DNA of 64,000 nt from Ruegeria sp. EL01 (GCF_900313035.1 NZ_OMPS01000021.1:1-64000), one strand, 5' to 3'. Positions 8,507 through 17,577 are shown, counted from the first letter of the stretch. Notes: generated by a model not told the origin, from the letters alone. A program made the numbers and translations.

Positions 8507-8932
8507 TTAAGAGCCGTAGAGCGACTCCCCCTGCTGCACTTTACAAGGCCCGCTTCCCCGTGGACGGTTGGTGGCATTCACCTGCGGGAACCGTGCCAGT
8601 AAGTTCAGCTTTTGCGTTTTCGGATTCAATGTCGCTGTATAGCTGACATAGGCAGTCCCGCCTGTGCTCATAGGAATGTTCATTTTCCACGTCATTCTAT
8701 ACTCACCCTTGCGGGTCGTTTTCAATTTGACGTCCTTCGGCTGCCCATCCAGTTCGTGGATATAGACATCGTACGCTCGGGCGCGCTTGTTTTCAGCATC
8801 CACGCTTAGGAGGACCCGTTCAGAAATCCAACCCTGCTCAAGGTTATGCAAGCTACAATCGTAGGTTACGACTTCGGCATGGGAAGCCCCGGCAAACAAC
8901 CCTGCTGCCAGTGCTATGGTAGTAAACTTCAT
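8507..8932 (-). CDS. small secreted protein of unknown function, local family member 2
   Basis: 141 residues with a signal peptide (MKFTTIALAAGLFAGASHA). The mature protein starts EVVTYDCSLHNLEQGWIS. It shares the VDAENK stretch, an STGG turn, LNPKTQK and a C-terminal GSGPCKV with the product at 8048-8437, so the two are clear paralogs. As there, one N-terminal and one C-terminal cysteine are present. It differs by a charged insertion (DGQPKDVKLKTTRKGEY) and a short C-terminal tail, QQGESLYGS. No known domain is recognised. It probably resides in the periplasm or outside the cell. Confidence 0.72.
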   Translation of the reverse strand: MKFTTIALAAGLFAGASHAEVVTYDCSLHNLEQGWISERVLLSVDAENKRARAYDVYIHELDGQPKDVKLKTTRKGEYRMTWKMNIPMSTGGTAYVSYTATLNPKTQKLNLLARFPQVNATNRPRGSGPCKVQQGESLYGS

Positions 8933-8963
8933 GATTTAATACCCCTCAAAATGCTTATGAATT

Positions 8964-9437
8964 TTACTTTGGTGTTGCGACCGCTACGCATTTTCCGGTG
9001 GCGTACCCGTCCCGCGGTAAATAGGCACTGGGTGATGACGACCGAGCTGTAGCTTTCATTGTTTTACGGTCCAAAAAGACTGAGAATTCCTGAGTTTTCA
9101 GGTCAATGGCATCAATAACAGACTCGTTCGACGCAATGCTGCGTCCGCTTGCAGAATAAACGTAGTTCTCACCGACCCATCCAATCGAAAGACGCCGGAT
9201 ACTGTCACGCTTGACCCGGCCGGGTCCGGAGTGAGTGTTGATGTCGGGAATATCCACCTCATGGATGAGTGCCGAGCGGCCAAATTCATCTACCGAAAAA
9301 ACCAGGTGGCTTGGTGTCGGGCGATTTGCGAGCCCACGTCCAAAATGACACTCGAAACTTTCTTTAAAGGTTTCGGCAATTCCGGCTGTGGGCGTGACCA
9401 AAAGGCTCAACGCCAAGGTGATTATCTTAGTTTTCAA
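8964..9437 (-). CDS. small secreted protein of unknown function, local family member 3
   Basis: 157 residues from a TTG start at 9437, chosen because GGAG lies eight bases upstream and the predicted N-terminus (KTKIITLALSLLVTPTAGIA) is then a good signal peptide. It also equals the length of its neighbour at 9457-9930. The mature part begins ETFKESFECHFGRGLANRP and has FSVDEFGRSALIH, RRLSIGW, SASGRS and a C-terminal ATGKCVAVATPK. It is a close paralog of the next gene and shares the two-cysteine layout with the pair at 8048-8932. Function is unknown. Confidence 0.7.
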   Translation of the reverse strand: MKTKIITLALSLLVTPTAGIAETFKESFECHFGRGLANRPTPSHLVFSVDEFGRSALIHEVDIPDINTHSGPGRVKRDSIRRLSIGWVGENYVYSASGRSIASNESVIDAIDLKTQEFSVFLDRKTMKATARSSSPSAYLPRDGYATGKCVAVATPK

Positions 9438-9456
9438 ATTTGAAGCTCCGTTTAGT

Positions 9457-9930
9457 TTACTTTGGCGCGGTGACAAGCAGGCATTTGCCTTTGGCATGGC
9501 CATCCCGCGAAACATTTAACCTAAGCGCGTTGGACCGCACGCTGGCCTTCATTGTGCGGCGGTCGAGAAAAATCGTGAACTCGACATCTCGCAGATCTAC
9601 AGCTCGCGGCCGGGTTTCGTTGGATGCAACACTTCTTCCACTTGCAGAAAAGATGTACTCTCTCCCGCTCCAAGCGATCGACAACCGGCGAATGCTATTC
9701 CGTGTTATCTGACCCGACCCCTTCACGGTGTCGATCTTTGGAATTTCAACGTTGTGCAATAAAGCCGAACGACCAAATTCGTCGATCGAAAACAGAACAC
9801 GCGTTGGCGTTGGGCGGTTTCGGACCCCTTTGCCAAACGTACATTCAAATGTCTCTGTGTAAGTCTCTGCAACCAAAGGTGAAGTTTGAGCATACAGGGC
9901 TATCAAGCAAGCAAGTAGTATTCTGGTCAT
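9457..9930 (-). CDS. small secreted protein of unknown function, local family member 4
   Basis: 157 residues from the ATG at 9930 (MTRILLACLIALYAQTSPLVA signal peptide); an in-frame TTG at 9960 is less likely since this start matches the paralog length exactly. The mature chain (TFECTFGKGVRNRPTPTRV) aligns along its whole length with the product of 8964-9437: FSIDEFGRSALLH, SIRRLSIAW, SASGRSVASNE, FLDRRTMKAS and a final GKCLLVTAPK. The gap between the two genes is short and both face the same way, so they look like a recent tandem duplication in one transcript. No domain is recognised. Confidence 0.7.
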   Translation of the reverse strand: MTRILLACLIALYAQTSPLVAETYTETFECTFGKGVRNRPTPTRVLFSIDEFGRSALLHNVEIPKIDTVKGSGQITRNSIRRLSIAWSGREYIFSASGRSVASNETRPRAVDLRDVEFTIFLDRRTMKASVRSNALRLNVSRDGHAKGKCLLVTAPK

Positions 9931-10205
9931 TTTTCTTTGAAATTGTTGTGAGAAAGTCAATCAGGTTAGCAGAAAAGTCTCATTCTTCTTTGCAAAAAGA
10001 ATATCTTAACAATAGGTTAATCCATATTCTTTGGTTAGTTGTTCGCTTTACGTTGGGGCGAGAGCCTTAGGTACTAAAACCTGTCCCGATGTCGATGTGC
10101 TAAACTTCTAGGTGTTTTCTTGGCGAAGCCGCAACACCAAAAGAAAATGGCCGCCCTAGTGTAGTAAGGCGACCACAATTCGATCAGTGAATGTTTCTGG
10201 AGTGC

Positions 10206-10772
10206 CTAGTAAACCCCAACCTCACTGCCTGGCTGTGCCGCGATCTTGAGCAGGTTAAACACATAATCCGCAGTTGAGCGAAAACAGACCACGCGGAACG
10301 TTTCGGCATCGTCCATCCAGAAGGCACCGGCAACTTGTGCAAGGCGCGAGCGGCGGATTTGACCGGGCTGGAAGGCCTCAGCCGACAATTCGACCGGAGC
10401 CAGTTTCCCCAGAACCTCGCGCCCGCTTGCGCCCGATATCCGGAAGACCGCGCGCGCATCCGAGACGTTGACCGCCAAAGCGTGAACGCCGCTGAGGGCG
10501 TTGTTCATTGCCGCCAATTTGGCCTCGACCTCCGCATAAGGAATAAGGACAAGCAGTTCATCCGATGACATCCAGCAGACGCCGGTATCTCCGTCGACAT
10601 TGGCCCCCCGCTGGTCCGGCATTTTCTGACCGGTTGCGTCCTTCACGGCCTTGATTAGAACCTTGTCGGACAGGTTGCCACGCAATGTAATCATACCCTG
10701 CAGGCCACATTCCTCGACCCGGGCGATGCCGTCATAACTGACGTGGTTCAGTGCACTGATGGGTTCAGACAT
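10206..10772 (-). CDS. soxG: sarcosine oxidase subunit gamma
   Basis: 188 residues starting MSEPISALNHVSYDGIARVEECG. It overlaps the 3' end of soxA by eight bases, as expected for the last gene of a sox operon. The fold is that of the GCV_T/YgfZ-like family: ARAVFRISGASGREVLGKLAPVEL and FRSTADYVFNLL match SoxG. The heterotetrameric enzyme oxidatively demethylates sarcosine to glycine with tetrahydrofolate as one-carbon acceptor; gamma is a structural subunit without flavin. It probably assembles in the cytoplasm. Confidence 0.92.
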   Translation of the reverse strand: MSEPISALNHVSYDGIARVEECGLQGMITLRGNLSDKVLIKAVKDATGQKMPDQRGANVDGDTGVCWMSSDELLVLIPYAEVEAKLAAMNNALSGVHALAVNVSDARAVFRISGASGREVLGKLAPVELSAEAFQPGQIRRSRLAQVAGAFWMDDAETFRVVCFRSTADYVFNLLKIAAQPGSEVGVY

Positions 10773-13700
10773 TCTGCTTCTCCCCGTCCTTGTCGAAGAA
10801 GATCGGATCTACGATCTTTGCCTTATAGGTTATGCCGTCCGTGCCCGGGAACTCGACAATCTCGCCCATGCGATCGGGCCCGTGCTTGATCAGCCCCATG
10901 GCGATGCCTTTGCCCAGATTGGCCGAGTAATAGGTCGACGTCACACGCCCGATCATGTTGCGCTGACCGTTGGCGTTGACGCCCTCGCCCACCGCATATG
11001 CACCATCTGGGATGACAGAACCATCCACAGTCTCAAGTCCGACCAGTTTCCAGCGTTCGGGATCGGCCATGTGGCTACGCGAATGGGCGCGTTTGCCAAG
11101 GTAGTCTTCTTTCTTTTTCGACAACGCCCAGTGCAGCCCCAGATCCTGTGGGATCACGGTGCCGTCAGTCTCATCGCCAATCATGATAAAGCCCTTCTCG
11201 GCCCGCAGGATGTGCAGACATTCGGTGCCGTAAGGCATTGCACCGAACTCTTTGCCTGCCTCCATCAGAGCATCCCAGAAGGCTTGCCCCTGAGACGCCG
11301 GTACTGCGATCTCATATGACAATTCGCCCGAGAACGAGATGCGATAGGCACGGCAATCGAACGCGCCGATCTTGCCATCGCGCCACTCCATGAACGGCAG
11401 CGCTTCTTTGCTGACATCCATGCCGCCCAGCTTTTCCAGCACTTTGCGGGCATTCGGGCCGACCACGGCGACCTGCGCGTATTGCTCGGTCACGTTGGCG
11501 ACATAGACTTTCCAGTCCCACCATTCGGTCTGCAGCCATTCTTCCATGTGACCATGGATGCGTTCCGCGCCGCCGGTGGTGGTGTGGCACAGCCATGTGT
11601 CTTCATCGATCCGGGCGACAACGCCATCATCGATCAGGAAGCCGTTTTCGGAACACATCAGGCCATAGCGACATTTTCCGACCTTCAGCGTGGACATCAT
11701 GTTGGTGTACATCATGTCCAGGAACTTGCCTGCATCGGGGCCTTTGACGATCAGTTTTCCCAGTGTCGATGCATCCAGAAGGCCGAGATTTTCTCGGGTG
11801 TTCTTGACCTCGCGATTGACCGCGTCATGCACGGACTCACCGGGGCGAACATAAGCATATGTGCGGCGCCAATGACCGACCGGTTCCCAATCCGCACCGT
11901 TCTGGTCGTGCCAGTTGTGCATCGGTGTTTGGCGGATGGGTTGGAACGTATCACCGCGTGCCTCACCGCCGATTGAACCCATCGAAATGGGGGTATAGGG
12001 CGGACGGAAGGTGGTGGTCCCCACCTTCGGGATTTCCGAATTCAGCGAGTCAGCAAGGATAGCCAAACCGTTGATGTTGCTCAACTTACCTTGATCAGTC
12101 GCCATTCCCAGCGTGGTGTACCGTTTGGTGTGCTCAACGCTTTCGTATCCTTCGCGTGCCGCCAGTTGAACGTCAGACACTTTGACGTCGTTCTGAAAGT
12201 CCAGCCAGGACTTCATGCGCAGTTGGATTTCAGCATTCGCGGGCATCAACCAGACCGCTTCCATCGGCGCTTCGTTCGTCGACTCGCCAACGGGCGCCTT
12301 GGTATTCTTGGGCTTAAAGCCCGCAGCTTTAGCGGCTGCCTTACCTGCCGCATGCGCGTCAGTCAGCACTTCACCCAGCGCCAGCGGTCCGTTCGACGCG
12401 CCAGCGGCGACAACAAATCCTTCGCCATCCGCGCCCAACGGCGGGCGTTTGGGGTCAGGACGGAAATGAGCGTTTGCGTCATCCCAAATCAGCTTGCCGC
12501 CGCAGTGGGACCACATGTGCACGACCGGAGACCAACCGCCCGACATAGCAACGGCATCGCATTCCACCTCTTCACGGGCGCCGCCAACACCTTCCTGATT
12601 GCAAATCGCGACTTTCTTGACGCGTTTACCGCCTTTGACTTTGGCGATCGCTTTGCCCGGATCTACTCGGATGCCAAGCTGACGCGCTTCCTCGGCCAGC
12701 GGACCCGCCGCAGCTCGCGCGTCAACAACCCGCAGAACATCAACACCTGCCTGCTTCAGGATGATCGCGGTGCGATAAGCGTCGTCATTGTTTGTCGCCA
12801 CAATCACCCGCTCGCCCGGCGCCACACCCCAGTTCACCGCGTAATCCCGCATGGCTGATGCCAGCATCACCCCCGGAACATCGTTGCCAGCAAATGACAA
12901 CGGACGTTCAATCGCACCTGTCGCTGTCACAACTTGCTTGGCCCGGATGCGCCATAGGCGGTGACGGGGGCCTTGGATGCCCGGTTTGTGGTCGTTCAGA
13001 CGCTCATAACCCAGCACGTAGCCGTGGTCATAGACGCCTGCCCCCATGCAGCGCGCGCGCATTGTAACGTTGTTCATTGTTTCCAATTCGGAAACCAATT
13101 GTTCCACGAACTTATCCACAGGCTCATCATTGATCGCGCCGCCATCAACCGGAGCGCGACCGCCCCAATGAGCGCTCTGCTCGATCAACAGGACCTTGGC
13201 GCCGGATAGCGCCGCTGCTTTGGCGGCCTGCAGCCCTGCAACACCGCCGCCGATTACCAGAACATCGGTGAAGGCGTAGAAGTGTTCATAGGTGTCGGCG
13301 TCTTTGGTTTCCTTGTCCGGAGCTTTGCCAAGACCGGCCGATTGCCGAATGAAGGGTTCGTACACATGCTTCCAGAACGGCTTGGGATGGATGAACATCT
13401 TGTAGTAGAAACCCGCCGGCAGGAACCGGGACAGATAGGTATTCACAGAACCGATGTCGAACTCCAGGTTCGGCCAGTGGTTCTGCGACACGGAAGTCAG
13501 ACCATTGAACAGTTCGGTCGTTGTGGCACGTTGGTTCGGCTCGAACCGGCTGCCCTGCCCCAGACCGACAAGCGCGTTTGGCTCTTCCGCACCGCTGGCG
13601 ACCACGCCACGCGGGCGGTGGTATTTGAAAGACCGGCCCATCATCATCTGGTCATTGGCCAGCAAGGCCGAGGCAAGCGTGTCACCCTCGTACCCCTGCA

Positions 13701-13779
13701 TAGAGGTGCCGTTGAAGGTAAAGGTGACCTTTTTGGACCGGTCGATCAACCGGCCTTGATTTGCGAGACGGGTGCTCAT
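10765..13779 (-). CDS. soxA: sarcosine oxidase subunit alpha
   Basis: 1004 residues from the ATG at 13779 (MSTRLANQGRLIDRS), the normal size of SoxA; AAAGG precedes it by about eight bases. The order of domains is typical: an N-terminal 2Fe-2S-like fold (about 15-105, including SFKYHRPRGVVASG), an NAD-binding segment (LVIGGGVAGLQAAKAAALSGA, near 170), a middle linker domain, then a C-terminal folate-binding GCV_T-like half (from about 600, with NLGLLDASTLGKLIVKGPDA and SFSGELSYEIAVPA). It binds NAD+ and tetrahydrofolate and channels iminium to folate. It is translationally coupled to soxG. Confidence 0.95.
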   Translation of the reverse strand: MSTRLANQGRLIDRSKKVTFTFNGTSMQGYEGDTLASALLANDQMMMGRSFKYHRPRGVVASGAEEPNALVGLGQGSRFEPNQRATTTELFNGLTSVSQNHWPNLEFDIGSVNTYLSRFLPAGFYYKMFIHPKPFWKHVYEPFIRQSAGLGKAPDKETKDADTYEHFYAFTDVLVIGGGVAGLQAAKAAALSGAKVLLIEQSAHWGGRAPVDGGAINDEPVDKFVEQLVSELETMNNVTMRARCMGAGVYDHGYVLGYERLNDHKPGIQGPRHRLWRIRAKQVVTATGAIERPLSFAGNDVPGVMLASAMRDYAVNWGVAPGERVIVATNNDDAYRTAIILKQAGVDVLRVVDARAAAGPLAEEARQLGIRVDPGKAIAKVKGGKRVKKVAICNQEGVGGAREEVECDAVAMSGGWSPVVHMWSHCGGKLIWDDANAHFRPDPKRPPLGADGEGFVVAAGASNGPLALGEVLTDAHAAGKAAAKAAGFKPKNTKAPVGESTNEAPMEAVWLMPANAEIQLRMKSWLDFQNDVKVSDVQLAAREGYESVEHTKRYTTLGMATDQGKLSNINGLAILADSLNSEIPKVGTTTFRPPYTPISMGSIGGEARGDTFQPIRQTPMHNWHDQNGADWEPVGHWRRTYAYVRPGESVHDAVNREVKNTRENLGLLDASTLGKLIVKGPDAGKFLDMMYTNMMSTLKVGKCRYGLMCSENGFLIDDGVVARIDEDTWLCHTTTGGAERIHGHMEEWLQTEWWDWKVYVANVTEQYAQVAVVGPNARKVLEKLGGMDVSKEALPFMEWRDGKIGAFDCRAYRISFSGELSYEIAVPASQGQAFWDALMEAGKEFGAMPYGTECLHILRAEKGFIMIGDETDGTVIPQDLGLHWALSKKKEDYLGKRAHSRSHMADPERWKLVGLETVDGSVIPDGAYAVGEGVNANGQRNMIGRVTSTYYSANLGKGIAMGLIKHGPDRMGEIVEFPGTDGITYKAKIVDPIFFDKDGEKQNV

Positions 13780-13799
13780 GATGCGGACCTTTCGCAGAT

Positions 13800-13843
13800 G
13801 GAGGCTTCGGAGCCTCCGGCGGGAGTATTTTTGAAAAGATGAA
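13800..13843. repeat. REP-like hairpin element between soxD and soxA
   Basis: A 7-bp stem GGAGGCT / AGCCTCC with loop TCGG (13800-13817) is followed on the + strand by GGCGGGAGTATTTTTGAAAA and GATGAAG. I recognise this GCGGGAGTATTT-type tail as a sequence often seen in intergenic regions of roseobacters; that is recollection, not a search. A shorter relative (GCCGGGAGTAT) lies at 47604-47614. It could stabilise or partly terminate the soxB-D transcript before soxA. Confidence 0.5.
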
Positions 13844-13846
13844 GCA

Positions 13847-14176
13847 TCAGGTGAGCCCTCTCCACGCCCAGCCCGGGCGCTTGGCTGTGATGGCATCCTT
13901 GATCTCTTGAGGCGGCTCGGTGGTCTGGGCGGAATAGGTGCCGAACACTTCGAGAGTCTGCGTGCAACGTGCGGCATGGAACCACTTGCCGCAGCCATTT
14001 GCGTGACGCCAGCGTTCGAAATGAACGCCTTTGGGGTTTTCGCGCATGAAAAGATAGTCGTGGAACTCGTCTTCCGACGAGCCCGGGCCAAAGCGCTTCA
14101 GATGCGCCTCGCCACCCGCGGCCAGTTCAGTTTCTTCGGCATCGACGCCGCAACAGGGGCAATTCAGGATCAGCAT
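13847..14176 (-). CDS. soxD: sarcosine oxidase subunit delta
   Basis: 109 residues from the ATG at 14176, supported by GAGGAG seven bases upstream; an upstream extension to 14209 is not needed. The N-terminus MLILNCPCCGVDAEETEL carries the CPCCG zinc-binding site, and further cysteine and histidine ligands are present (RHANGCGKWFHAARC). SoxD binds zinc and is a structural subunit of the heterotetrameric sarcosine oxidase. It lies between soxB and soxA in the usual gene order. Confidence 0.93.
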   Translation of the reverse strand: MLILNCPCCGVDAEETELAAGGEAHLKRFGPGSSEDEFHDYLFMRENPKGVHFERWRHANGCGKWFHAARCTQTLEVFGTYSAQTTEPPQEIKDAITAKRPGWAWRGLT

Positions 14177-14226
14177 GACGCCACTCCTCGCTTGTAAATT
14201 AGAGACCACACGCCCAGATTGCGGGC

Positions 14227-14421
14227 ATGGGTAGGGGACCTTTGATAACGCTTTTGGCCGGAATCGGTGCGTTGGTTGGTGTGGTTTGGCTGCTGGTCAG
14301 AAGCCGCTCTCGCGGGCGACAATCTCAAAAACTGCAACAGACACACCGCCCCCACGCTCCGAACGTCGGCTATGATCACAGCAAGGCGATCAACAAGGGC
14401 GACTACCCGCGAGACTCTTAG
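14227..14421 (+). CDS. possible small single-pass membrane protein, antisense to sox operon
   Basis: A 64-residue frame (MGRGPLITLLAGIGALVGVV then WLLVRSRSRGRQ) in the 289-bp gap between soxD and soxB but on the opposite strand. It has one convincing transmembrane helix followed by basic residues, and a polar tail ending AINKGDYPRDS. Codon third positions look reasonable for this genome. Against it: there is no clear ribosome-binding site ahead of the ATG, and the length is short. It may be a real small protein or a chance frame. Confidence 0.4.
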   Translation: MGRGPLITLLAGIGALVGVVWLLVRSRSRGRQSQKLQQTHRPHAPNVGYDHSKAINKGDYPRDS

Positions 14422-14465
14422 TGAGGCAGCTGGGTTCTTAGTGCGCTCGACAGAATACGCGTCCA

Positions 14466-15710
14466 TCAGTGCGCCACCCCAGCGGCAACGCTTTCGTCGA
14501 TAAAGCGGCCCTCTTTGAACCGGTCGAGCGTAAACGCTTCGGTCAGCGGCGAATGGCCCGTGGCCATCAGTTGCGCCATGCCCCAGCCGGAACCCGGGAT
14601 GGCCTTGAAGCCACCAGTGCCCCAGCCGCAGTTGATAAAGCACCCGCCCAAAGGTGTTTTCGACAGGATCGGGGACCGGTCGCCGGTCATATCCACGATC
14701 CCGCCCCACTGGCGCAGCATCTTCAGGCGCGAGACCATCGGGAATGTCTCGACCAGTGCGCGCACGGTTTCTTCGATGTGATGGAAAGATCCGCGTTGGG
14801 TATAGTTGTTGTACCCGTCAGTCCCTCCGCCGATCACTATCTCGCCCTTGTCGGATTGCGACATGTAGCCGTGCACAGTGTTGGCCATCACGACGACATC
14901 CATGCAGGGCTTAATCGGCTCGGACACGAGCGCTTGCAGCGAAATCGCTTCGAGCGGCAGACGGAAGCCTGCCATTTCAGCCAGTTGACCGGAATGACCT
15001 GCGACGATCATGCCCAGTTTGTCACAATCGATGGCGCCTTTTGTGGTGTCGACGCCAACAACACGGCCATTTTCGGACCGAACGCCGGTCACTTCGCATT
15101 GCTGGATAATGTCCATACCCATGGCTGAACACGCACGGGCATAGCCCCAAGCCACGGCGTCGTGCCGGGCGGTGCCACCGCGGTCCTGCCACAACGCACC
15201 CAGAACGGGATAGCGTGGACCGTCAAGGTTGATGATCGGCACCAGTTCCTTGACACGCTCGGGTGTGATCCACTCAGTCTTGACGCCTTGTAGTGCGTTG
15301 GCATGCGCGGTGCGCTGATAGCCACGAATCTCGTGCTGGGTCTGGGCCAGCATCATGACGCCACGTGGGCTGAACATGACGTTGTAATTCAGGTCCTGGC
15401 TTAAGTCTTCGTACAGGCCGCGCGCTTTTTCATACAATGCCGCCGATGGGTCCTGCAGATAGTTCGACCGGATGATGGTGGTGTTACGCCCGGTGTTGCC
15501 ACCACCCAGCCAGCCTTTTTCGATCACCGCAATGTTTTGGATTCCGTAGTTCTTACCCAGGTAATACGCAGTCGCAAGACCATGTCCGCCAGCACCGACG
15601 ATGATGACGTCATAACGCTTCTTTGGCTCGGGCGAACGCCAGGCGCGCTCCCATCCGGTGTGATAGCGCAGAGCTTCCCGCGCCACAGCAAAGGCTGAAT
15701 AGTGTTTCAT
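14466..15710 (-). CDS. soxB: sarcosine oxidase subunit beta
   Basis: 414 residues from MKHYSAFAVAREALRYHTGW at 15710, the standard SoxB beginning and length; an in-frame ATG at 15722 would add four residues. The FAD-binding motif YDVIIVGAGGHGLATAYYLG is near residue 37 and GGGNTGRNTTIIRSNYL follows near 70, the region that contacts flavin. SoxB binds FAD and a covalent FMN and carries out the oxidation of sarcosine. First gene of the operon soxB-D-A-G, with an unusually wide gap before soxD. Confidence 0.95.
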   Translation of the reverse strand: MKHYSAFAVAREALRYHTGWERAWRSPEPKKRYDVIIVGAGGHGLATAYYLGKNYGIQNIAVIEKGWLGGGNTGRNTTIIRSNYLQDPSAALYEKARGLYEDLSQDLNYNVMFSPRGVMMLAQTQHEIRGYQRTAHANALQGVKTEWITPERVKELVPIINLDGPRYPVLGALWQDRGGTARHDAVAWGYARACSAMGMDIIQQCEVTGVRSENGRVVGVDTTKGAIDCDKLGMIVAGHSGQLAEMAGFRLPLEAISLQALVSEPIKPCMDVVVMANTVHGYMSQSDKGEIVIGGGTDGYNNYTQRGSFHHIEETVRALVETFPMVSRLKMLRQWGGIVDMTGDRSPILSKTPLGGCFINCGWGTGGFKAIPGSGWGMAQLMATGHSPLTEAFTLDRFKEGRFIDESVAAGVAH

Positions 15711-15886
15711 ATGCGAATCCATCCGGTTCGGTGATTGGGCGCAGATATGCCGCGTACCGACAGTTTACCCCTGCCGTGCAACGCCGCAATATCGCACTAT
15801 TGCGACATGTGCACTATTCGCGGCCATTTGTCCCTTTTGTCGGACGGCCTGCGGGTCTAAGTCAGAGCAGCCACTTCGGAGGGGCC

Positions 15887-17116
15887 ATGACGTTCTGGGT
15901 TCTGATATTTCTTGTCGCACTGCTGATCGCAGCATTCCTAAGCTACACACTGTTGCGCAACCGTCGCAGCGATGAGCCTGCGGCCGCCTACGACCTGCGG
16001 GTTTATCGTGAGCAGCTTGCGAGCGTTGATCGCGACCTGACCCGCGGCGTGATTGGTGAGGCGGATGCTGATCGAGTGCGTACCGAAATCTCGCGTCGCA
16101 TTCTGGCTGCTGACGCGCAGATGAAACAGGAAGGTAGAAGCGGCGGACCTGCGCGATCGGTATCGGTCGTTGCAATTGCGTGTCTTGCGCTGGTTCTGAT
16201 CGGTGGCGCCACGGCGATGTACCATCGGATGGGCGCTGTTGGCCTTCCGGACATGCCTCTGGCTGCCCGGGTCGAAATGGCCAAAGAAGTCCGTGCCAAT
16301 CGTCCGTCTCAAGCTGCGGCTGAGGAATTGGTGACTCCGCCCGTGCCGCGCCAGTTGGAAGACAGCTACGCCAATCTTCTCAAACAATTGCGCGAAACGG
16401 TTGCTGCACGCCCTGACGATCTGCAGGGCCATATGCTGCTGGCTCAGCACGAAACCAACGCAGGTAATTTCATGGCCGGATACACGGCCCAGAAAAACGT
16501 GGTGGAGTTATCCGGCGAGGCGGTCACAGCGGACGCTTACTCGGACCTTGCCGAAATGATGATCCTGGCGGCAGGCGGATATGTTTCGCCCGAGGCCGAA
16601 CAGGCCCTGGATCAAGCGCTTAAACGTGATCCCCGGCATGGTCCGGCCCGGTATTATTGGGGACAGATGTTGGCGCAAGTTGGGCGACCGGATATTGCTT
16701 ACCGCGTTTGGGTAGAAACCGTACAGGATGCTCCACCTGGCGCGCCATGGGCGGACGCCATTCGCCGACAGATTGACGAGCTGGCTTTCCGTGCCGGTGT
16801 CTTCAACGCACCAAACCTGAGTGGTGCGACAGGCCAACCTGGCCCAAGTCAGGGCGAAGTCGCGGCGGCAGCCGAGTTGACCCCGGAAGAGCGGCAAGAG
16901 ATGATTCAAGGTATGGTGAACCAACTGTCAGACCGGCTGGCTACCGAAGGTGGATCACCCGAGGAATGGGCTCGACTGATTGCGGCTCTTGGTGTGATGG
17001 GTCAGGCCCAACGCGCCATCGACATCCGCGACGAAGCCATGACCGTCTTTGCTGGCGACGACGCCGCGCTTGAGATGATCGATGCAGCAGCACTTCAGGC
17101 TGGGATTGCGCAATGA
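15887..17116 (+). CDS. ccmI: c-type cytochrome biogenesis protein CcmI
   Basis: 409 residues from the ATG at 15887, with GGAGGGG directly upstream. Two N-terminal transmembrane segments (VLIFLVALLIAAFLSYTLL and SVSVVAIACLALVLIGGAT) flank a conserved cytoplasmic loop (YDLRVYREQLASVDRDLTRG). A periplasmic TPR-like half follows (from about residue 160, for example QGHMLLAQHETNAGNFMAGY). This is the CcmI layout; the protein chaperones apocytochrome c to the heme ligation complex CcmFH. The next gene overlaps its stop by four bases. No other ccm gene is in the window. Confidence 0.9.
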   Translation: MTFWVLIFLVALLIAAFLSYTLLRNRRSDEPAAAYDLRVYREQLASVDRDLTRGVIGEADADRVRTEISRRILAADAQMKQEGRSGGPARSVSVVAIACLALVLIGGATAMYHRMGAVGLPDMPLAARVEMAKEVRANRPSQAAAEELVTPPVPRQLEDSYANLLKQLRETVAARPDDLQGHMLLAQHETNAGNFMAGYTAQKNVVELSGEAVTADAYSDLAEMMILAAGGYVSPEAEQALDQALKRDPRHGPARYYWGQMLAQVGRPDIAYRVWVETVQDAPPGAPWADAIRRQIDELAFRAGVFNAPNLSGATGQPGPSQGEVAAAAELTPEERQEMIQGMVNQLSDRLATEGGSPEEWARLIAALGVMGQAQRAIDIRDEAMTVFAGDDAALEMIDAAALQAGIAQ

Positions 17117-17577
17117 TTCACGACGAATTTGAAGCCTTTGCTGCGGCCCTTTCCCCGATGTCTGCACTGATGGGTCTGGACTTGGGGGAAAAGACCATCG
17201 GTGTCGCAGTCTCGGACCGAATGCGTACGGTGGCCAGTCCTTTGGAAACGGTGAGGCGCAAGAAGTTCACGCTGGATTCCGCCCGTTTGCTGGAACTTGT
17301 CGAGAACCGTGAAATTGGCGGCGTCCTGTTGGGTCTTCCCAAGAATATGGATGGTACCGAAGGGCCGCGCTGCCAGTCCACCCGTGCTTTTGCCCGTAAT
17401 CTATCCCGGCTGACTGCGCTGCCCATAGGGTTCTGGGACGAAAGGCTCAGCACGGTTGCGGCAGAAAAGGCACTGCTTGAGGCGGATACGACACGAAAAC
17501 GTCGCGGACAGGTTATCGACCACGTCGCTGCTGGTTATATCTTGCAGGGGGCGCTCGACAGGATGCGCTTTTTGTAA
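17113..17577 (+). CDS. ruvX: YqgF/RuvX family pre-16S rRNA nuclease / Holliday junction resolvase-like
   Basis: 154 residues. The ATG overlaps the ccmI stop as ATGA. The RNase H-like fold shows MGLDLGEKTIGVAVSD (first catalytic Asp), GGVLLGLPKNMDGTEG, and FWDERLSTVAAEKAL with the conserved D-E-R, then VIDHVAAGYILQGAL. YqgF/RuvX trims the 5' end of 16S rRNA in E. coli and was earlier named as a Holliday junction resolvase. The N-terminus is about 20 residues longer than in many homologs. Confidence 0.93.
   Translation: MIHDEFEAFAAALSPMSALMGLDLGEKTIGVAVSDRMRTVASPLETVRRKKFTLDSARLLELVENREIGGVLLGLPKNMDGTEGPRCQSTRAFARNLSRLTALPIGFWDERLSTVAAEKALLEADTTRKRRGQVIDHVAAGYILQGALDRMRFL

Noticed and set aside
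12091-12858. 255-codon open frame on the plus strand
   Set aside because: Antisense to soxA, whose conserved domains run through the whole segment.
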